From Arcobacter sp. (GTDB taxonomy: Bacteria > Campylobacterota > Campylobacteria > Campylobacterales > Arcobacteraceae): DNA of 64,000 bases. This document shows, one piece after another, positions 34,994-44,039 of this stretch. The translations under genes and the position numbers were made by a program. Under the pieces are notes generated by a model that was not told the DNA's origin, searched no databases, and saw nothing but the letters and a program-made list of their open reading frames with translations. The DNA lies in contig PKUJ01000018.1 of assembly GCA_002869565.1 (NCBI GenBank), positions 50,765-114,764 of the forward strand, given 5' to 3'. The first letter of the stretch is position 1; the number at the start of each line of letters is the position of its first letter.

Positions 34994-36012
34994 AATTAAA
35001 ACAGTATTTATTTTCTCAATTAGCATATACTTTTTTCCCTATTTTTTTAGGATTATATTTTATTACTTCAATAGTTATATTAGTTCAAATTGCATCTTTA
35101 ACCTCAGTTATAACTATGGATATTTATGAGCTTTTTAGACTTTATTTATATAGCGTACCTACGATAATTTTTTATACTTTACCTGTCACTTTTTTTATTT
35201 CATTGGGGCTTACAATATCTAAGTTATCAAATGAGTATGAAATGATTGTTATTACTTCTTTTGGTTTAAATCCAATAAATATTATAAAAATATTTTTACC
35301 CTTGACATTTTTTGTATCAATTGCACTTTTAATAATCTCAGTAGGGCTTATACCTAAGTCAAAATATTTGAATGAAACTTTTATGGATAGTAAGAAAAAA
35401 GAAGCAAATTTTAATATCAAAGCTTCTGAATTTGGACAAAAATTTGGAGATTGGTTAATTTATATTGATTCAAAAGAAGATAAAACATATGGCAATGTAA
35501 AACTTTTTCAGACGAAGAATAATAAAGATCAGTTTATAATTGCAGATCATGCAATCCTAGATAATGATAAAGGTGAACTTAGTTTTAAACTTTATAAAGG
35601 TAAATCCTTTCATATTGAAAATGAAACATTTAATCAAATAGATTATCAGAATATGACTATTTTTGATACAATCAAAAAAAATGAATTTATATACTCTTTC
35701 ATAGATTCATACTCTTATTGGAAATATTATTTAACTACAAGTACTTTAGTTACTGATGAATTTGCTTATTATATTTTACTTTCTTTTTTCCCTTTGATTT
35801 CTATGTTTTTAGTTATTATATATGGTTATTACAATCCTAGATATGAAAAAAGTAAAATTATTCAATGGAGTGTTTTTTATGTAGTAATATATTATTTGAT
35901 AATTAGTGTTGCAACAAAAGAATTACTATTGCATTCTATATATGTAGTACCAGTTTTTTGGATACTTGTAACTTATTATTTATATACGAAGAGTATAAAA
36001 CAGCAGTATTAA
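34990..36012 (+). CDS. LptF/LptG family lipopolysaccharide export permease
   Basis: A 340-residue protein starting at TTG 34990, with its start overlapping the peptidase stop by 4 bases. Three hydrophobic helices at the N-terminus (to about residue 120), a periplasmic domain of about 150 residues, and three C-terminal helices (from about 262) are the layout of the YjgP/YjgQ family. ITSFGLNPINIIKIFLPL near residues 84-101 corresponds to the coupling-helix region that meets the LptB ATPase. It would form half of the LptB2FG inner-membrane complex that extracts LPS. I cannot tell LptF from LptG with confidence. Confidence 0.82.
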   Translation: MKLKQYLFSQLAYTFFPIFLGLYFITSIVILVQIASLTSVITMDIYELFRLYLYSVPTIIFYTLPVTFFISLGLTISKLSNEYEMIVITSFGLNPINIIKIFLPLTFFVSIALLIISVGLIPKSKYLNETFMDSKKKEANFNIKASEFGQKFGDWLIYIDSKEDKTYGNVKLFQTKNNKDQFIIADHAILDNDKGELSFKLYKGKSFHIENETFNQIDYQNMTIFDTIKKNEFIYSFIDSYSYWKYYLTTSTLVTDEFAYYILLSFFPLISMFLVIIYGYYNPRYEKSKIIQWSVFYVVIYYLIISVATKELLLHSIYVVPVFWILVTYYLYTKSIKQQY

Positions 36013-36013
36013 T

Positions 36014-36736
36014 ATGAATGCAAAATTTATTATATCTTATGATGGAACTTCATATCAAGGTAGTCAAACTCAACCAAATGGACAGAGTGTAGAAGATAAA
36101 CTACAAGAGGTATTTAAATCATTAAATATTAATACTAAAATAATATTGAGTGGGAGAACAGATAAAGAAGTTCACGCGACAGGACAAGTTTTCAATTGTC
36201 GATTACCTTCATTTTGGAGCAATTTATCTAAATTAAAAGATGTAATGAATCAACATCTTCCTTTATCAATTAAAATAAAAAAAATAGTTGAAGTTAGTGA
36301 TTCTTTTCATTCGAGATTTCATGCTAAAAAGAGAGTATATAGATATTTTGTATCAAAAAAAGAAGTTTCCGTTTTTAATTCAAAGTATATTGCCTATTAT
36401 GAAAATTTTGATGAGCAATTAATACAAGATGCTATTAAAGTTTTTATAGGTAGTTATAATTTTGAATATTTTCATAAAAAAGGTAGCGATAAAGATAACA
36501 CCGTAAGAGAAATTTTTGATGCGAGATTTTATAAATATAAAGATGTTTATATTTTTAAATTTACTGCAAATTCATATTTGCGTTCACAAATTAGGCTTAT
36601 GGTAGGATCTCTTTTAAAAGTAGGGAATGGGAGTCTTTCAATTGAGGATTTAAAAGCACAATTAAATATGGACAAACATATTTTTAAAATACCAGCATCA
36701 CCTTATGGACTCTATTTAGTAAAGGTTTTTTACTAA
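36014..36736 (+). CDS. truA: tRNA pseudouridine(38-40) synthase
   Basis: A 240-residue enzyme. FIISYDGTSYQGSQTQPNGQ opens the N-terminal domain, ILSGRTDKEVHATGQV contains the catalytic Asp50, and NSYLRSQIRLMVGSLLKVG is the conserved C-terminal RNA-binding/active-site segment. It converts U38, U39 and U40 of tRNA anticodon arms to pseudouridine. It starts one base after the LptF/G stop, and its own stop overlaps the next ATG (TAATG), so it is coupled to the sensor kinase gene. Confidence 0.94.
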   Translation: MNAKFIISYDGTSYQGSQTQPNGQSVEDKLQEVFKSLNINTKIILSGRTDKEVHATGQVFNCRLPSFWSNLSKLKDVMNQHLPLSIKIKKIVEVSDSFHSRFHAKKRVYRYFVSKKEVSVFNSKYIAYYENFDEQLIQDAIKVFIGSYNFEYFHKKGSDKDNTVREIFDARFYKYKDVYIFKFTANSYLRSQIRLMVGSLLKVGNGSLSIEDLKAQLNMDKHIFKIPASPYGLYLVKVFY

Positions 36737-39312
36737 TGCTTAAAAAAAGAAAATTTTATACACTTTCTGATATTAGAAAACATATAGTTTTTACTCCTTT
36801 ATTTTTTGTACTTTTTAGTTCGGCTTTGTCAATAGTTGTTATTGTATTCATACTTGAATTTAAGAAAAATAATGAATTGTCTCTCTATTTTCAAGAAGAT
36901 GAATTTTATAAGAAAACAATCTTAAGTCAATATGTTAGTGATATAAAATTTAATGCAAATGCATCTTTTGATAAAGAAGAAATTGAATTGAAAGATTCAA
37001 TCTCTTCTTTACTAGGCTATATAAAATATTCAGATGAAAAAATAAAATTAGATAAATTAATAGAAGTAATCAAAAGAATTGAGGAAAAAAGTAATCTAAA
37101 TTTTGTAATTTTTGATAAGAAAAAATTTATTGTTTATTATGGTAGAGATACTATTGATTATTTAAAAGTAATTACAAATTCAAATATACAATTAGATAGT
37201 TTTAGACATCATATGTTAAGAAATATTCTTTATGTAGGGGATGATAATCTAATATATTGGATTGATAATAGTAAACAAAAAATAAGTCTAAGTTATTTTA
37301 AAAATGTGGATAATAAAGATTGGTATTTAGGAGCTTTCACCAAAATTGATGATATGAAAGACTCTACAAGAAATGCAGTATTAACTTCAATTGTTCAAAA
37401 GAGTAAGTATTACAATGATAGTTATTTTTGGTTTTATGATTATAATTTAGGATATGTTTATAATTATTATAATAAGGGGCAAAAACTTGATGCAAAATAT
37501 ATTTTAGAAAAAGATAGATTAAATAGTTCCAATGAAATTTTAAAAAAGTATCAAAATGAAGTTGTAGAAAATAAATCTTCTAGTACTTATAACTTCACAA
37601 AATATAACTTTTTAATCTCTTTAAAGAGTTTTTCTCTACCTTCAAAAGTTTCAAACTTAAAATTTGAATATAATTCAAGACTAACTATCTCAATTGCAAT
37701 TGTACTATTGATCGCTCTTTTTCTTGTGATTGCCTCAACGATTTTTTCTAAATTTATTAATAAGATTTTTCATAGATATAATAAAAGATTAGAGACTAGA
37801 AATATTATGTATAAAAAATGGAAAGAGAGATATGAGTTAGCTATTATTGCTTCAAATGATGGATTGTGGGATATAGATTTAAAAACAAAGCATATTTATT
37901 TTTCTAAAAAATGGCTTGATATGTTTGGTTATATAAATGGGGATATTAATAATTTAGATGAATGGTTAGCATTAATTCATCCAGATGATAAAGAGTATGT
38001 TGAAAAAAAATTAAAAGACCATATTTCTGGGAATAGTGAACATTTTATTGCAGAATATAGAATTAAGAATAAACAAAATAGATATAAATGGATTCTAGTT
38101 AGAGGAAAAGCATTTGATGATAATCATCATAAACGAATGCTTATGATGTCGATGGATATCGAACAGAGAAAAAAATTAACCAAAGAATTACAGTATGTTG
38201 ATTTACTTGTTGAATATGGCCGAATAGTAATCTTTAAATGGAAAAATGATTCTGATCTAACTGTTGAATATTTATCTAAAAGTATTAGCTCTTATGGATA
38301 TGCAGTTGATGAATTTGAAAATCAAAAAATAAAATATTTTGATTTTGTTTATGAAGATGATTTACATGATTTTAAAAAAGGCATTAAAAAGGCAATAAAA
38401 GATGATGATAAATCTTTTACTCAAGTTCATAGAGTAAAAGATAAAAATGGTGAAATTAGATGGGTTTTTAATAGAACAATTTTCTTAAAAGATGATTTTG
38501 GTAATGTAACACATCTTTATGGATATGTAAATGATATCACTGAAATGAAATTAAATGAAGAAGAATTAACAAAAAAAATTGCTGATGAAGTTGAAAAGAA
38601 TACTGAAAAAGATAGGATTCTAGTGCATCAAAGTAAATTAGCTGCAATGGGTGAGGTTATTGGAAGTATTGCTCACCAATGGAGACAACCCTTAAATAAT
38701 ATTAATTTATTAACTCATTTTATTAGAGATAATTATGGTAATTTTTCAAAAGAAGAATTAGATGATATTATAAAAGATACAAAGATTCAAATTGATTATA
38801 TGTCTCAAACTATTGACGATTTTAGAAATTTTTACCAACCAAATAAAGATAAATTAGAGTTTGATATAAAAAAAGCAATTGAAGAAAGTATTAAAATTGT
38901 AGAAACTCAGTTTGAAGAAAGTGGCATTTCTTTAAATATTTCGGGTGAAATAATAAAAATGACTACTTATAAAAATGAGTTTCAACAAGTAATATTAAAT
39001 ATTTTAAATAATGCTAGTGATGCAGCGATTATAAAAAAACAAAATGTAGATTTTAAAGCAGAAGTTCATGTTTCAATTCATAAAATTCAAAATAATAAAG
39101 TTGAAATAAAACTATCAAATAATTGTGGAGAAGTACCTTTAGCTATAAGAGAAAGAATGTTCGAACCTTATTTTACAACAAAATTTGAAAATCAAGGTAC
39201 GGGTATTGGTCTTTATATGGCTAAAACAATTATTGAAAAAAATATGAATGGAACAATTGGTGTTACAAATATTGATGAGGGTATTTCTTTCAGTATTATT
39301 TTACCACTTTGA
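36736..39312 (+). CDS. Membrane PAS/Cache sensor histidine kinase
   Basis: An 858-residue kinase. A membrane helix near 18-42, a periplasmic Cache-type domain (about 43-312), a second helix near 318-340, two PAS domains (about 365-485, starting ELAIIASNDGLWDID, and about 490-610, each followed by a PAC-like WVF/WIL..GY segment) and a HisKA/HATPase core. The phosphoacceptor is His647 in SIAHQWRQPLNNINLL; NILNNASDAA is the N box, and GTGIGLYMAKTIIEK the G box. It should phosphorylate a response regulator, most plausibly the one encoded 47 bases downstream, which is interrupted here. The ligand is unknown. Confidence 0.88.
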   Translation: MLKKRKFYTLSDIRKHIVFTPLFFVLFSSALSIVVIVFILEFKKNNELSLYFQEDEFYKKTILSQYVSDIKFNANASFDKEEIELKDSISSLLGYIKYSDEKIKLDKLIEVIKRIEEKSNLNFVIFDKKKFIVYYGRDTIDYLKVITNSNIQLDSFRHHMLRNILYVGDDNLIYWIDNSKQKISLSYFKNVDNKDWYLGAFTKIDDMKDSTRNAVLTSIVQKSKYYNDSYFWFYDYNLGYVYNYYNKGQKLDAKYILEKDRLNSSNEILKKYQNEVVENKSSSTYNFTKYNFLISLKSFSLPSKVSNLKFEYNSRLTISIAIVLLIALFLVIASTIFSKFINKIFHRYNKRLETRNIMYKKWKERYELAIIASNDGLWDIDLKTKHIYFSKKWLDMFGYINGDINNLDEWLALIHPDDKEYVEKKLKDHISGNSEHFIAEYRIKNKQNRYKWILVRGKAFDDNHHKRMLMMSMDIEQRKKLTKELQYVDLLVEYGRIVIFKWKNDSDLTVEYLSKSISSYGYAVDEFENQKIKYFDFVYEDDLHDFKKGIKKAIKDDDKSFTQVHRVKDKNGEIRWVFNRTIFLKDDFGNVTHLYGYVNDITEMKLNEEELTKKIADEVEKNTEKDRILVHQSKLAAMGEVIGSIAHQWRQPLNNINLLTHFIRDNYGNFSKEELDDIIKDTKIQIDYMSQTIDDFRNFYQPNKDKLEFDIKKAIEESIKIVETQFEESGISLNISGEIIKMTTYKNEFQQVILNILNNASDAAIIKKQNVDFKAEVHVSIHKIQNNKVEIKLSNNCGEVPLAIRERMFEPYFTTKFENQGTGIGLYMAKTIIEKNMNGTIGVTNIDEGISFSIILPL

Positions 39313-39359
39313 AATAACTATTTTGATATAATCGTGAAAAGATAATATGGGAAAAAGAT

Positions 39360-40082
39360 ATGAAAAACTATTCTACAAGAGTATTATTAGTTGAAGATGA
39401 AGATGTAGCAAGAAAAACATTATCATTTTATTTAAATACAATTTTTGATGAAGTTATTGTAGCTTGTGATGGTAATGAAGGTAGCTCAATCTTCAAAAAT
39501 AATTTTGAAGAAAACAAGCAATTTGATTTAGTATTGACTGATTTAAAGATGCCAAATAAAGGTGGCATTTCAATGATTGACGATATAAGAATTCTTGTAC
39601 CTAATCAAAGATTTATTATTGTTAGTGCACATAAAAATGAAGATGATTTATTAAAACTAATTAATTTAAGAGTTCTTGGATATTTTGTTAAACCTCTTAA
39701 TATCGATAATATGATGGAAATGTTAAAAAAAGCTAAAGAAGAAGTTTTAGCTGATAATGTTTCTATTTCTGAAAAAAGTGATTTAGTAACTTTAAATAAA
39801 AGATATACATATAATATGTTGAATGATAAACTTTACAATGAAGAAAATATTGTGAAACTATAAAAAAAAGAATTAGATATTTTAAAAGTTTTAATTGATA
39901 ATTTAGGAGAAGTAGTTCCTGTTGAGAAGTTTAAAGAAGTTGTTTGGGATGATATTAATACAAATGATTCTGCTTTTAGAACGGTAATGAAAAGATTAAA
40001 AGATAAAGTTAAAGATGATGATTTTATTATTTCGCATAAAGGTTATGGCTACATAATAGAAAAACTGTTAGTTAAAAACTAA
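39360..40082 (+). pseudogene. OmpR-type response regulator interrupted by an in-frame TAA
   Basis: Codons 1-167 give a receiver domain (LLVEDEDVARKTL, phosphoacceptor Asp61 in LVLTDLKMP, VSAHK, GYFVKPLN) and a linker ending ENIVKL. TAA at 39861-39863 follows. In the same frame the DNA continues KKELDILKVLIDNLGEVVPV and RTVMKRLKDKV to GYGYIIEKLLVKN and a stop at 40080-40082, a complete winged-helix DNA-binding domain. The break falls inside the family's conserved LTxxExxLL motif (KL-stop-KKELDIL), so one codon, probably Ser or Thr, has become TAA. As written, only a receiver without DNA-binding domain is made, unless the stop is read through or is an error. Confidence 0.85.
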
Positions 40083-40105
40083 AAAGCGCTTTTACGCGCT
40101 TTTTT
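40081..40105 (+). terminator. Intrinsic terminator after the response regulator
   Basis: AAAAAGCGC (40081-40089) pairs with GCGCTTTTT (40096-40104) around a 6-base loop, with a T run at the 3' side. It also suits termination of the convergent TAXI gene. Confidence 0.85.
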
Positions 40106-40137
40106 ATAAGTGTATTCTTTAAATAGCTTATTTCAAA

Positions 40138-41082
40138 TTATAATAATCCTGCTTCTTTAAAATATTTCTTAGCACCTTCATGTATAGGAGCACTTAATCC
40201 ATCTAATAAAGATTTTTTTGTAATATTTGCATATGCAGGGTGTAATTTTTTAAATGAATCAAAATTTTCTAAAATAGCCTTCACTAAAGTATAAACCGCT
40301 TTTTCACTTACATCAGTACTAGTAACTAACACAGCTTTAACTCCAAAAGTTGGAATGGGAGTGTTTACTCCTTTATAAAGACCAGCTGGAACATCAGCTT
40401 GTGCAAAATATGGATTAGCTTTAACGAAAGAATCGATTTTTGGACCACTTATTGGAGTAATTGATATAGGTACGGAGTTAGCAGCATCTTTAATATTTGC
40501 AGTTGGATGACCTACCATATAAAAGTAACCATCAATTTTATTATCTCTTAAGGCATCAGGGGCTTCTCCTGCTTTGAGTATCCCAGCAAGTTTTAAATCT
40601 TTTTTATTAATTCCTAGCACTTGAAATAATCCTAAGGCTGTTGCCTCATTTCCTGAACCTTTATTCCCTAAGTTAATTCTTTTACCTTTTATATCCATAA
40701 TATTTTTTATTCCAGCTTTTTTTCTAGTTACTAGAGTAAATAATTCAGGATAAATAGCTAATACAGATCTTAGTTTTTTAACAGGATTATCTTTAAATCC
40801 TTTTTGACCATTAGATGCTTGGTACACAATATCAGATTGTGCAATACCAAAATCTAATTCTCCATTTTTAATTGTTTTTATATTATAAACAGATCCTCCA
40901 GTTGATTCAACTGAGCATCTAATCTTTGTCTCTTTTTTATATTTATTTACAAGTCTACAAACTGCTCCACCAGTTGGGTAGTAAGTACCTGTAACACTTC
41001 CTGTTCCAATAGTAATAAACTCAGCAGTAAAAGCTGGCATAGTTAATGCCATAATTAATGTAGCACTAGCAATTTTCTTCAT
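40138..41082 (-). CDS. TAXI family TRAP transporter solute-binding receptor
   Basis: A 314-residue periplasmic protein with a signal peptide (MKKIASATLIMALTMPAFTA). FITIGTGSVTGTYYPTGGAV is the TAXI-family start, and IKTIKNGELDFGIAQSDIVY and LGNKGSGNEATAL are typical ligand-binding segments. TAXI receptors feed DctM-type TRAP permeases with organic acids or amino acids such as glutamate. No TRAP membrane subunits are adjacent, so the permease is encoded elsewhere or the gene is an orphan receptor. It is transcribed alone, convergent with the response regulator. Confidence 0.9.
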   Translation of the reverse strand: MKKIASATLIMALTMPAFTAEFITIGTGSVTGTYYPTGGAVCRLVNKYKKETKIRCSVESTGGSVYNIKTIKNGELDFGIAQSDIVYQASNGQKGFKDNPVKKLRSVLAIYPELFTLVTRKKAGIKNIMDIKGKRINLGNKGSGNEATALGLFQVLGINKKDLKLAGILKAGEAPDALRDNKIDGYFYMVGHPTANIKDAANSVPISITPISGPKIDSFVKANPYFAQADVPAGLYKGVNTPIPTFGVKAVLVTSTDVSEKAVYTLVKAILENFDSFKKLHPAYANITKKSLLDGLSAPIHEGAKKYFKEAGLL

Positions 41083-41207
41083 TCTTTTTCCTTAAGTTTT
41101 TATTACGATTTAGTAAAACTAAATAATTATTCTTATTGTACCAAAATCTTATAGGCTTATATAAATGAATATATCTATTATTTATCTTTATTTAAAGTTT
41201 TAATTAT

Positions 41208-41242
41208 GTCATCCAATTATAAAAAAAAAATAATTAGATGAC
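41208..41242. repeat. Inverted repeat with homopolymer A loop downstream of the aldolase gene
   Basis: GTCATCCAATTAT (41208-41220) and ATAATTAGATGAC (41230-41242) pair with one mismatch around nine adenines (nine uridines in minus-strand RNA). It lies 9 bases beyond the end of the aldolase gene and probably ends its mRNA, although the U tract is in the loop rather than after the stem. Confidence 0.55.
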
Positions 41243-41251
41243 AAATAGCAG

Positions 41252-42298
41252 TTAAAAAGAAGAAGAAATATCTTTTATCTGTGAAACAAGCTTATCAATT
41301 CTCTCTTTTGTAGAATTCCATGAAAAAACGAATCTTGCTCCGCCTGCACCTATAAAACTGTAAAAAATCCAATCATTCTTTTTTAATTCATTTAATATTT
41401 CTTCTGGTGCTTCAATAAAAACTCCATTTGATTGAACAGGGAATTTTATTTTAATATTTTTAATTGAAGAGATGTTTTTTTCAAAATATTTTGCCATTTC
41501 ATTAGCATGTTTTGCATTTTTCTTCCATAGGTCATTTTCTAATAATGCAATCCATTGGGCTGAAATAAATTTCATTTTTGATGCAAGCTGTCCTGCTTGT
41601 TTACATCTATAATCAAAATCTTCTGCTAATTTTCTATTAAAGAATATTACAACTTCTCCCATTGCCATTCCATTTTTTGTTCCTGAAAAACATAATACGT
41701 CAACTCCTGCTTTCCAAGTTATCTCTGCTGGCGTACAGTTTAAAGAAGCAACTGCATTTGCGAATCTTGCTCCATCCATTTGAATAAGTAGATTGTGTTC
41801 ATCAGCAACTTTTTTTATAGCTTTAACTTCCTCAATACTATAAACAGTTCCAAGCTCTGTAGATTGAGTTATTGATATTACTTTTGGCTTTGGATAGTGA
41901 ATATCATCTCTTTTTGTCGCTAGATGAACAATATCCTCTGGTCGTAATTTTCCATCCTCTGTTGATGCAATTAATAGTTTTGAACCATTTGAAAAGAATT
42001 CTGGAGCCCCACATTCATCTGTCTCAATGTGTGCAACATCAGTACATATAATACTATGGTAAGAATTACATAGGGCAGCTAAACTTAATGAATTAGCAGC
42101 GGTACCATTAAATACAAAGAAAATCTCACAATCAATTTCAAAAAGTTCTCTTAATTTGTCTGCTGCATATTTTGTATAATAGTCATTTCCATAAGCTTGC
42201 GCATTATCATGGTTTAATTCAATAATCTTTTCTAATACTTCAGGACAAATTTGTGAATAGTTATCACTTGCAAACTGTTCATTTATTTTTTCGTACAT
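41252..42298 (-). CDS. Low-specificity threonine aldolase-like PLP enzyme
   Basis: A 348-residue fold-type I PLP enzyme of the beta-eliminating lyase/threonine aldolase family. The PLP lysine is Lys208 in VLCFSGTKNGMAMGE; FVFNGTAANSLSLAAL binds the phosphate, and LIQMDGARFANAV carries the aspartate that pairs with the pyridine nitrogen. It would cleave L-threonine or L-allo-threonine to glycine and acetaldehyde. It is divergent from hrcA, and the distal CIRCE-like site lies 84 bases upstream of its start, so a heat-shock influence is possible. Confidence 0.88.
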   Translation of the reverse strand: MYEKINEQFASDNYSQICPEVLEKIIELNHDNAQAYGNDYYTKYAADKLRELFEIDCEIFFVFNGTAANSLSLAALCNSYHSIICTDVAHIETDECGAPEFFSNGSKLLIASTEDGKLRPEDIVHLATKRDDIHYPKPKVISITQSTELGTVYSIEEVKAIKKVADEHNLLIQMDGARFANAVASLNCTPAEITWKAGVDVLCFSGTKNGMAMGEVVIFFNRKLAEDFDYRCKQAGQLASKMKFISAQWIALLENDLWKKNAKHANEMAKYFEKNISSIKNIKIKFPVQSNGVFIEAPEEILNELKKNDWIFYSFIGAGGARFVFSWNSTKERIDKLVSQIKDISSSF

Positions 42299-42381
42299 AT
42301 ATTATCCTTTATAAAAATCTGCCGTATTGTATTCCTTAAATTGTTATAGAATAATAAAGTAAATATTAGTAAAAAAACAAT

Positions 42382-42408
42382 TTAGCACTTTTATATATCT
42401 TTTGCTAA
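42382..42408. promoter_or_regulatory. Distal CIRCE-like HrcA operator
   Basis: TTAGCACTT-N9-TTTTGCTAA. The left half matches the CIRCE consensus TTAGCACTC at 8 of 9 positions, the right half at 6 of 9. It lies just upstream of the hrcA -35 box, between hrcA and the divergent aldolase gene. Confidence 0.65.
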
Positions 42409-42415
42409 AAACAAC

Positions 42416-42444
42416 TTGACATTTATAGACTCATATAGTATAAT
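42416..42444 (+). promoter_or_regulatory. Sigma70-type promoter of hrcA-grpE-dnaK
   Basis: TTGACA at 42416-42421 and TATAAT at 42439-42444 are both exact consensus boxes separated by 17 bases. The proximal CIRCE-like operator begins 4 bases after the -10 box and covers the expected start site. Confidence 0.88.
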
Positions 42445-42448
42445 ATTT

Positions 42449-42475
42449 TTAGCAGTTTAAGATTATAAGTGCTAA
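42449..42475. promoter_or_regulatory. Proximal CIRCE-like HrcA operator
   Basis: TTAGCAGTT-N9-AAGTGCTAA, with 7 of 9 and 8 of 9 matches to the CIRCE half-sites. It overlaps the predicted transcription start and precedes the hrcA ATG by 21 bases, the position where bound HrcA would block initiation. Confidence 0.85.
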
Positions 42476-42496
42476 AAACAAAAAAGTGACTATGAA

Positions 42497-43288
42497 ATGA
42501 TTGACAAAAAAGAATTTTTATTACATTCAATTATTAAAGCTTATATTGAGCATTTAGAACCAATTGGTTCTTCTCAATTAAAATCTATGTATGATATTAC
42601 ATACTCACCTGCAACTATTAGAGGATACTTTAAAAAGTTGGGAGATGAAGGATTTTTAGCTCAAGAACATGTAAGTTCAGGACGAACTCCTACTACAGAA
42701 GCTTTAAAACAATATTGGACTAATAGATTAAACTTTAAACTTGAATTTGTTGATGAAAAAGCTATTGCATATCTTAGTAATGAGATTGGCGTTTCAGTAT
42801 TTATTCAAGATCAAAAATCTGATACATTAAAAGATATTTTAAATGTAGAAAATAGATATATGATATTAGAGTTTAGCTCTTTTGCAATAACTGTGAAGTT
42901 TTCAGACGCTTTATATAGATTTTTAAAAGATATGATTGGTTTAGAATTGGTACATATAGTAAATATTTCTAAACAAGTTGGCGCTTTTGAGATTTATGAA
43001 CAAGTAAGTCAACATTTACAGAATAAAGATTTTCATATTTACAATACAAAAGAGTTTTTCTCTTTAGCACTTAGATACAACTTTAATGAAGAGAGTATTA
43101 CTTCTTTTTTAAAAGGTAAAGTTTTAGACTCAATAGAAGAAGGTTTATATTTTGATAATATTGTTCCTGAAGGCTATATTGGTATTTGTCACAATTGTAA
43201 AGTTGGGAATAGAGATACCAAGATGTTAGTCGTTGGTGAACTATCAAAAGATTATGATTATTTTTATAACAAAATTAGTATGATTTAG
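42497..43288 (+). CDS. hrcA: Heat-inducible transcription repressor HrcA
   Basis: A 263-residue repressor. The N-terminal winged helix has [22 protein letters not shown] and [22 protein letters not shown], followed by [16 protein letters not shown], all classic HrcA. The protein is shorter than the ~340-residue Bacillus form, as is usual in Campylobacterota. HrcA binds CIRCE and represses its own operon until heat inactivates it, with chaperone help for folding. Two CIRCE-like sites flank its promoter. It is the first gene of hrcA-grpE-dnaK; grpE follows after 10 bases. Confidence 0.93.
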   Translation: MIDKKEFLLHSIIKAYIEHLEPIGSSQLKSMYDITYSPATIRGYFKKLGDEGFLAQEHVSSGRTPTTEALKQYWTNRLNFKLEFVDEKAIAYLSNEIGVSVFIQDQKSDTLKDILNVENRYMILEFSSFAITVKFSDALYRFLKDMIGLELVHIVNISKQVGAFEIYEQVSQHLQNKDFHIYNTKEFFSLALRYNFNEESITSFLKGKVLDSIEEGLYFDNIVPEGYIGICHNCKVGNRDTKMLVVGELSKDYDYFYNKISMI

Positions 43289-43298
43289 GAGAATTACT

Positions 43299-43862
43299 TT
43301 GAGTGAAAAACATGAAGAATTAAACGAAGAAGTTACACAGAATGAAGAAATTAAAGAAGAAGTTATAACTGAAGAAGCAGTTGAAGAGTTAAGTGCAGAA
43401 GAAAAAATTGCACAATTAGAATTACAAGTAAAAGAGGCTGAAGACAAATATTTTAGAGTTCATGCAGATTTTGAAAATATCAAAAAAAGATTAGAAAAAG
43501 AGAAATATCAAGCAATTGATTATGCCTCTGAAAAGTTTGCAAAAGATTTATTATCTCCAATTGATACTTTAGAAATGGCACTTGCAGCCGAAGAAGCGGC
43601 AGGTGAACTTCCTGCTGAAGAGCTTTTATCAAAATTAAAAGAGGGTGTTGAACTTACAATTAAAAATTTCTACACAGCTTTTGAAAAACATGATATTACA
43701 ATTATTGAATCTGAAGGAGTATTTGATCCAAACTTCCATAATGCAATAATGCAAGTGGATAGTGAAGATAAAAATTCAGGTGAAATTGTGCAAGTAATGC
43801 AAAAAGGTTATATGTTTAAAGATAGGTTATTAAGACCATCAATGGTAAGCATAGCGAACTAA
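43299..43862 (+). CDS. grpE: Nucleotide exchange factor GrpE
   Basis: A 187-residue protein starting at TTG 43299, preceded by TAGGAGAA. A glutamate-rich N-terminus (about 45 residues) leads into the long coiled helix ([20 protein letters not shown]) and [21 protein letters not shown], the conserved dimer helix. The beta domain has [16 protein letters not shown] and [23 protein letters not shown]. It releases ADP from DnaK. The 178-base gap to dnaK holds a folded leader element rather than a gene. Confidence 0.94.
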   Translation: MSEKHEELNEEVTQNEEIKEEVITEEAVEELSAEEKIAQLELQVKEAEDKYFRVHADFENIKKRLEKEKYQAIDYASEKFAKDLLSPIDTLEMALAAEEAAGELPAEELLSKLKEGVELTIKNFYTAFEKHDITIIESEGVFDPNFHNAIMQVDSEDKNSGEIVQVMQKGYMFKDRLLRPSMVSIAN

Positions 43863-43913
43863 TAATTGACCGCAATGTCAAAAAACTATTGAATAAAGTT
43901 AAATGATTGAATT

Positions 43914-44007
43914 GGGAATCAACACATGCCACAGCATGTGCTTTAGAATTGGTTCTTAGGTTGAATTTATTTCAACCGCTAAAGAACATAAAAAGTGATA
44001 GGTTCCC
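43914..44007 (+). promoter_or_regulatory. Predicted three-way-junction RNA element in the grpE-dnaK spacer
   Basis: An outer stem pairs GGGAA (43914-43918) with TTCCC (44003-44007). Inside are hairpin A, CACATGC/GCATGTG (43923-43929 with 43934-43940, loop CACA), and hairpin B, with GGTTGAA (43959-43965) pairing TTCAACC (43971-43977), extended by TTA/TAA and GTTC/GAAC pairs with small bulges. It ends 32 bases before the dnaK ATG. It could be a processing site, an internal leader or a thermosensor. Confidence 0.55.
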
Positions 44008-44039
44008 TTCATTTTATAAAATAAAATTAAGGACAAAAA

